Shown: positions 14,305-15,619 of the stretch, one piece after another
How the letters are laid out: every line of letters starts with the position of its first letter
Numbering within the stretch: the stretch's first letter is position 1
NCBI GenBank assembly: GCA_025774865.1
Contig: JALGZO010000183.1
Location: 1 to 15,619 of the forward strand
Source: a bacterium
GTDB taxonomy: Bacteria > ARS69
DNA: 15,619 bases
Reading direction: 5' to 3'
Program-made: the position numbers and the translations under genes
The notes under the pieces: generated by a model
What the model was told of the DNA's origin: nothing
What the model saw: only the letters and a program-made list of their open reading frames with translations
Database searches by the model: none

Positions 14305-15619
14305 GCCGGAGCCCTGGGGCCCGGCCGAGCGGAGGTTCGTCGCCGCGGCAGTTCTGGTCGCGATCGTTTTCCGGGTCCTCCACTGGCAGAGCTTCGCCGC
14401 CTACCCCTGGTTCGACTTCCTCGGCCTCGACGCGAAGTTCTACGACGATTGGGCGCAACGCATTCTGCGCGAGGGCGTGCAGGCCGATCAGCCCTACTTC
14501 ATGGGTCCGCTCTATCCTCACTTGCTCGCGGCCGTATACGCGGTGGCCGGTCGCAGCTTCGACGCGATCCGGGGCATTCAGGTCGGCCTCTCGGGGGCGA
14601 CCGTGGTGCTCGTTCATCTTCTGGCCCGCCGATATGGCGGGCCGAGTCTCGCCATGCTGTCGTCGGGGATGGCGGCCGTATACGGGCCGTTCGTGTATTA
14701 CTCCGTCTCACTCCTCTATCCCACACTCACCGTGCTTCTCGCGACCGTGTTGTTGCTCTTGCTGCACGACGCGGCCGCGCGCCGATCACACCTGCTCGCA
14801 TTTGCCGCGGGCGCGACTCTCGGCACCTTCGCCCTGGGCCGCGGGAACATCTTGCCATTTGCGCCGATCGCGTTCCTCTGGCTGGTCACCGCCTGGGGCC
14901 ATCCGTTCGACCCCAAGCTCTCCCGATGGCGGCGCGGTCTTCCGGGTGGACTCGCCCTGACGTGCGGGGCCGTCCTCTTCGTGCTGCCGGCGACGATTCA
15001 CAACCTCCGCACCGGCGATCCGACTCTTCTCACGACGAACGCCGGTCTCAACTTCTACATCGGCAACGGTCCGATGGCGACCGGCGCTCACGAAACTCCG
15101 GTGCTATTCCTCCCGCGCGACGACGGCACGGTGCAGAAGATCGTGGCCGACCTGCAAAAGGACGTGGAGTGTCGAACCGAGGCTGAATTCGCGGTGGGTC
15201 GCTCGCTCTCGTACACGGAGGTCTCGTCGTTCTGGTTCGACCAGACGCTCGAGTTCATCGTGGAGAATCCGGGCGCGTTCGTCTCGAAGCTCGTCATGAA
15301 GGCCGTTCACTTCTGGAGCACGTACGAAATTCCGCAGATCGAGCACTTCGGATACTTGCGTCGATACTCCTGGCCGTTGAGCGGCCCGGTCCTCTCGTTC
15401 GGCCTCGTGGGACCGCTCGCGATCGTCGGTATGGCACTCGGCCTGCGGTCGGCGCGACGCTGGGCGTTGCTCTATCTCTTCGTCCTGGTCTACTCGACGT
15501 CGATTGTCCTGTTCTTCGTGCTCGCTCGCTACCGTCTGCCGATCGTTCCCGCTCTCGTCCCTTTCGCCGCGTACGCGGTGCTCACGATCGTGGACGCGTT
15601 CCGGCGTCGGCGCTGGGCG
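14294..15619 (+). CDS. GT39-type membrane glycosyltransferase (partial, runs off window)
   Basis: The reading frame opens at ATG 14294, overlaps the AlkP 3 stop by 11 nt, and continues without a stop to the last base, giving 442 residues so far. After a hydrophilic N-terminus and a first membrane helix (about 14-30), the outer loop carries LGLDAKFYDDWAQRI (43-57), with D51-D52 as candidate catalytic acids. MGPLYPHLLAAVYAV then fits the GT39/ArnT-like pattern. Later NAGLNFYIGN and VLARYRLPIVPALVPFAAYAV match conserved GT-C regions near the final helices. It should transfer a sugar from a polyprenyl-phosphate donor outside the cytoplasmic membrane. No strong SD is seen; translational coupling to AlkP 3 is likely. 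The missing 3' end is beyond the window, so a C-terminal tail like that of the first GT39-type protein cannot be judged. Confidence 0.85.
   Translation, partial: MSSRPEPWGPAERRFVAAAVLVAIVFRVLHWQSFAAYPWFDFLGLDAKFYDDWAQRILREGVQADQPYFMGPLYPHLLAAVYAVAGRSFDAIRGIQVGLSGATVVLVHLLARRYGGPSLAMLSSGMAAVYGPFVYYSVSLLYPTLTVLLATVLLLLLHDAAARRSHLLAFAAGATLGTFALGRGNILPFAPIAFLWLVTAWGHPFDPKLSRWRRGLPGGLALTCGAVLFVLPATIHNLRTGDPTLLTTNAGLNFYIGNGPMATGAHETPVLFLPRDDGTVQKIVADLQKDVECRTEAEFAVGRSLSYTEVSSFWFDQTLEFIVENPGAFVSKLVMKAVHFWSTYEIPQIEHFGYLRRYSWPLSGPVLSFGLVGPLAIVGMALGLRSARRWALLYLFVLVYSTSIVLFFVLARYRLPIVPALVPFAAYAVLTIVDAFRRRRWA

Noticed and set aside
1-15619. CRISPR arrays, insertion sequences, tRNA/rRNA genes or integrase-type mobility genes
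   Set aside because: No spaced repeats, terminal inverted repeats with transposase, tRNA-like cloverleafs or rRNA segments were recognised. Coding density is nearly complete with one strand orientation, so there is no sign of a mobile element.

Overview
The window is a densely packed, high-GC bacterial segment in which every supported gene lies on the + strand. Two or three encoded proteins carry lipoprotein signals of the 'hydrophobic-Ala-Cys-Gly-Gly-Gly' kind. Together with GC content, a split (alpha2/beta2) glycyl-tRNA synthetase and many GTG/TTG starts, this suggests a Gram-negative-type (diderm) lineage such as a myxobacterial/deltaproteobacterial or related candidate phylum. The taxonomy is inference; no rRNA or other lineage marker is present.

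Layout. Bases 1-88 are a leader with a GC-rich hairpin, a -10-like box and a strong Shine-Dalgarno (SD). Next comes the housekeeping block: glyQ (89-970), a small GNAT-like acetyltransferase (967-1233) and glyS (1230-3335). Without a gap this runs into an envelope/glycan block: AlkP-superfamily lipoprotein 1 (3332-4681), a DUF3604/PHP-like lipoprotein (4665-6203, start uncertain), cytoplasmic AlkP-superfamily enzyme 2 (6207-7883), a dolichyl-phosphate-mannose-synthase-like GT2 (7876-8598), a GT39-type GT-C membrane glycosyltransferase (8595-10274) and a YfhO-family GT-C protein (10271-12694). The only sizeable internal gap (12695-12765) holds a plausible sigma70-like promoter and a 9-bp direct repeat. 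It is followed by AlkP lipoprotein 3 (12766-14304) and a second GT39-type protein (14294 to beyond the window end).

How the genes may work together. Five junctions are exact 4-nt NTGA stop/start overlaps, so glyQ through yfhO looks like one translationally coupled unit. The GT2 probably charges a polyprenyl phosphate with a sugar, and the GT-C proteins would use that lipid-linked sugar on the outer face of the membrane. The AlkP enzymes belong to the family that includes nucleotide pyrophosphatases and the lumenal domains of GPI ethanolamine-phosphate transferases, and they could add or remove phospho-substituents on the glycan or its lipid. The toolkit therefore resembles the B. subtilis CsbB-YfhO glycosylation pair and, more loosely, GPI-anchor assembly. 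This combined role is inference: no substrate can be read from the sequence.
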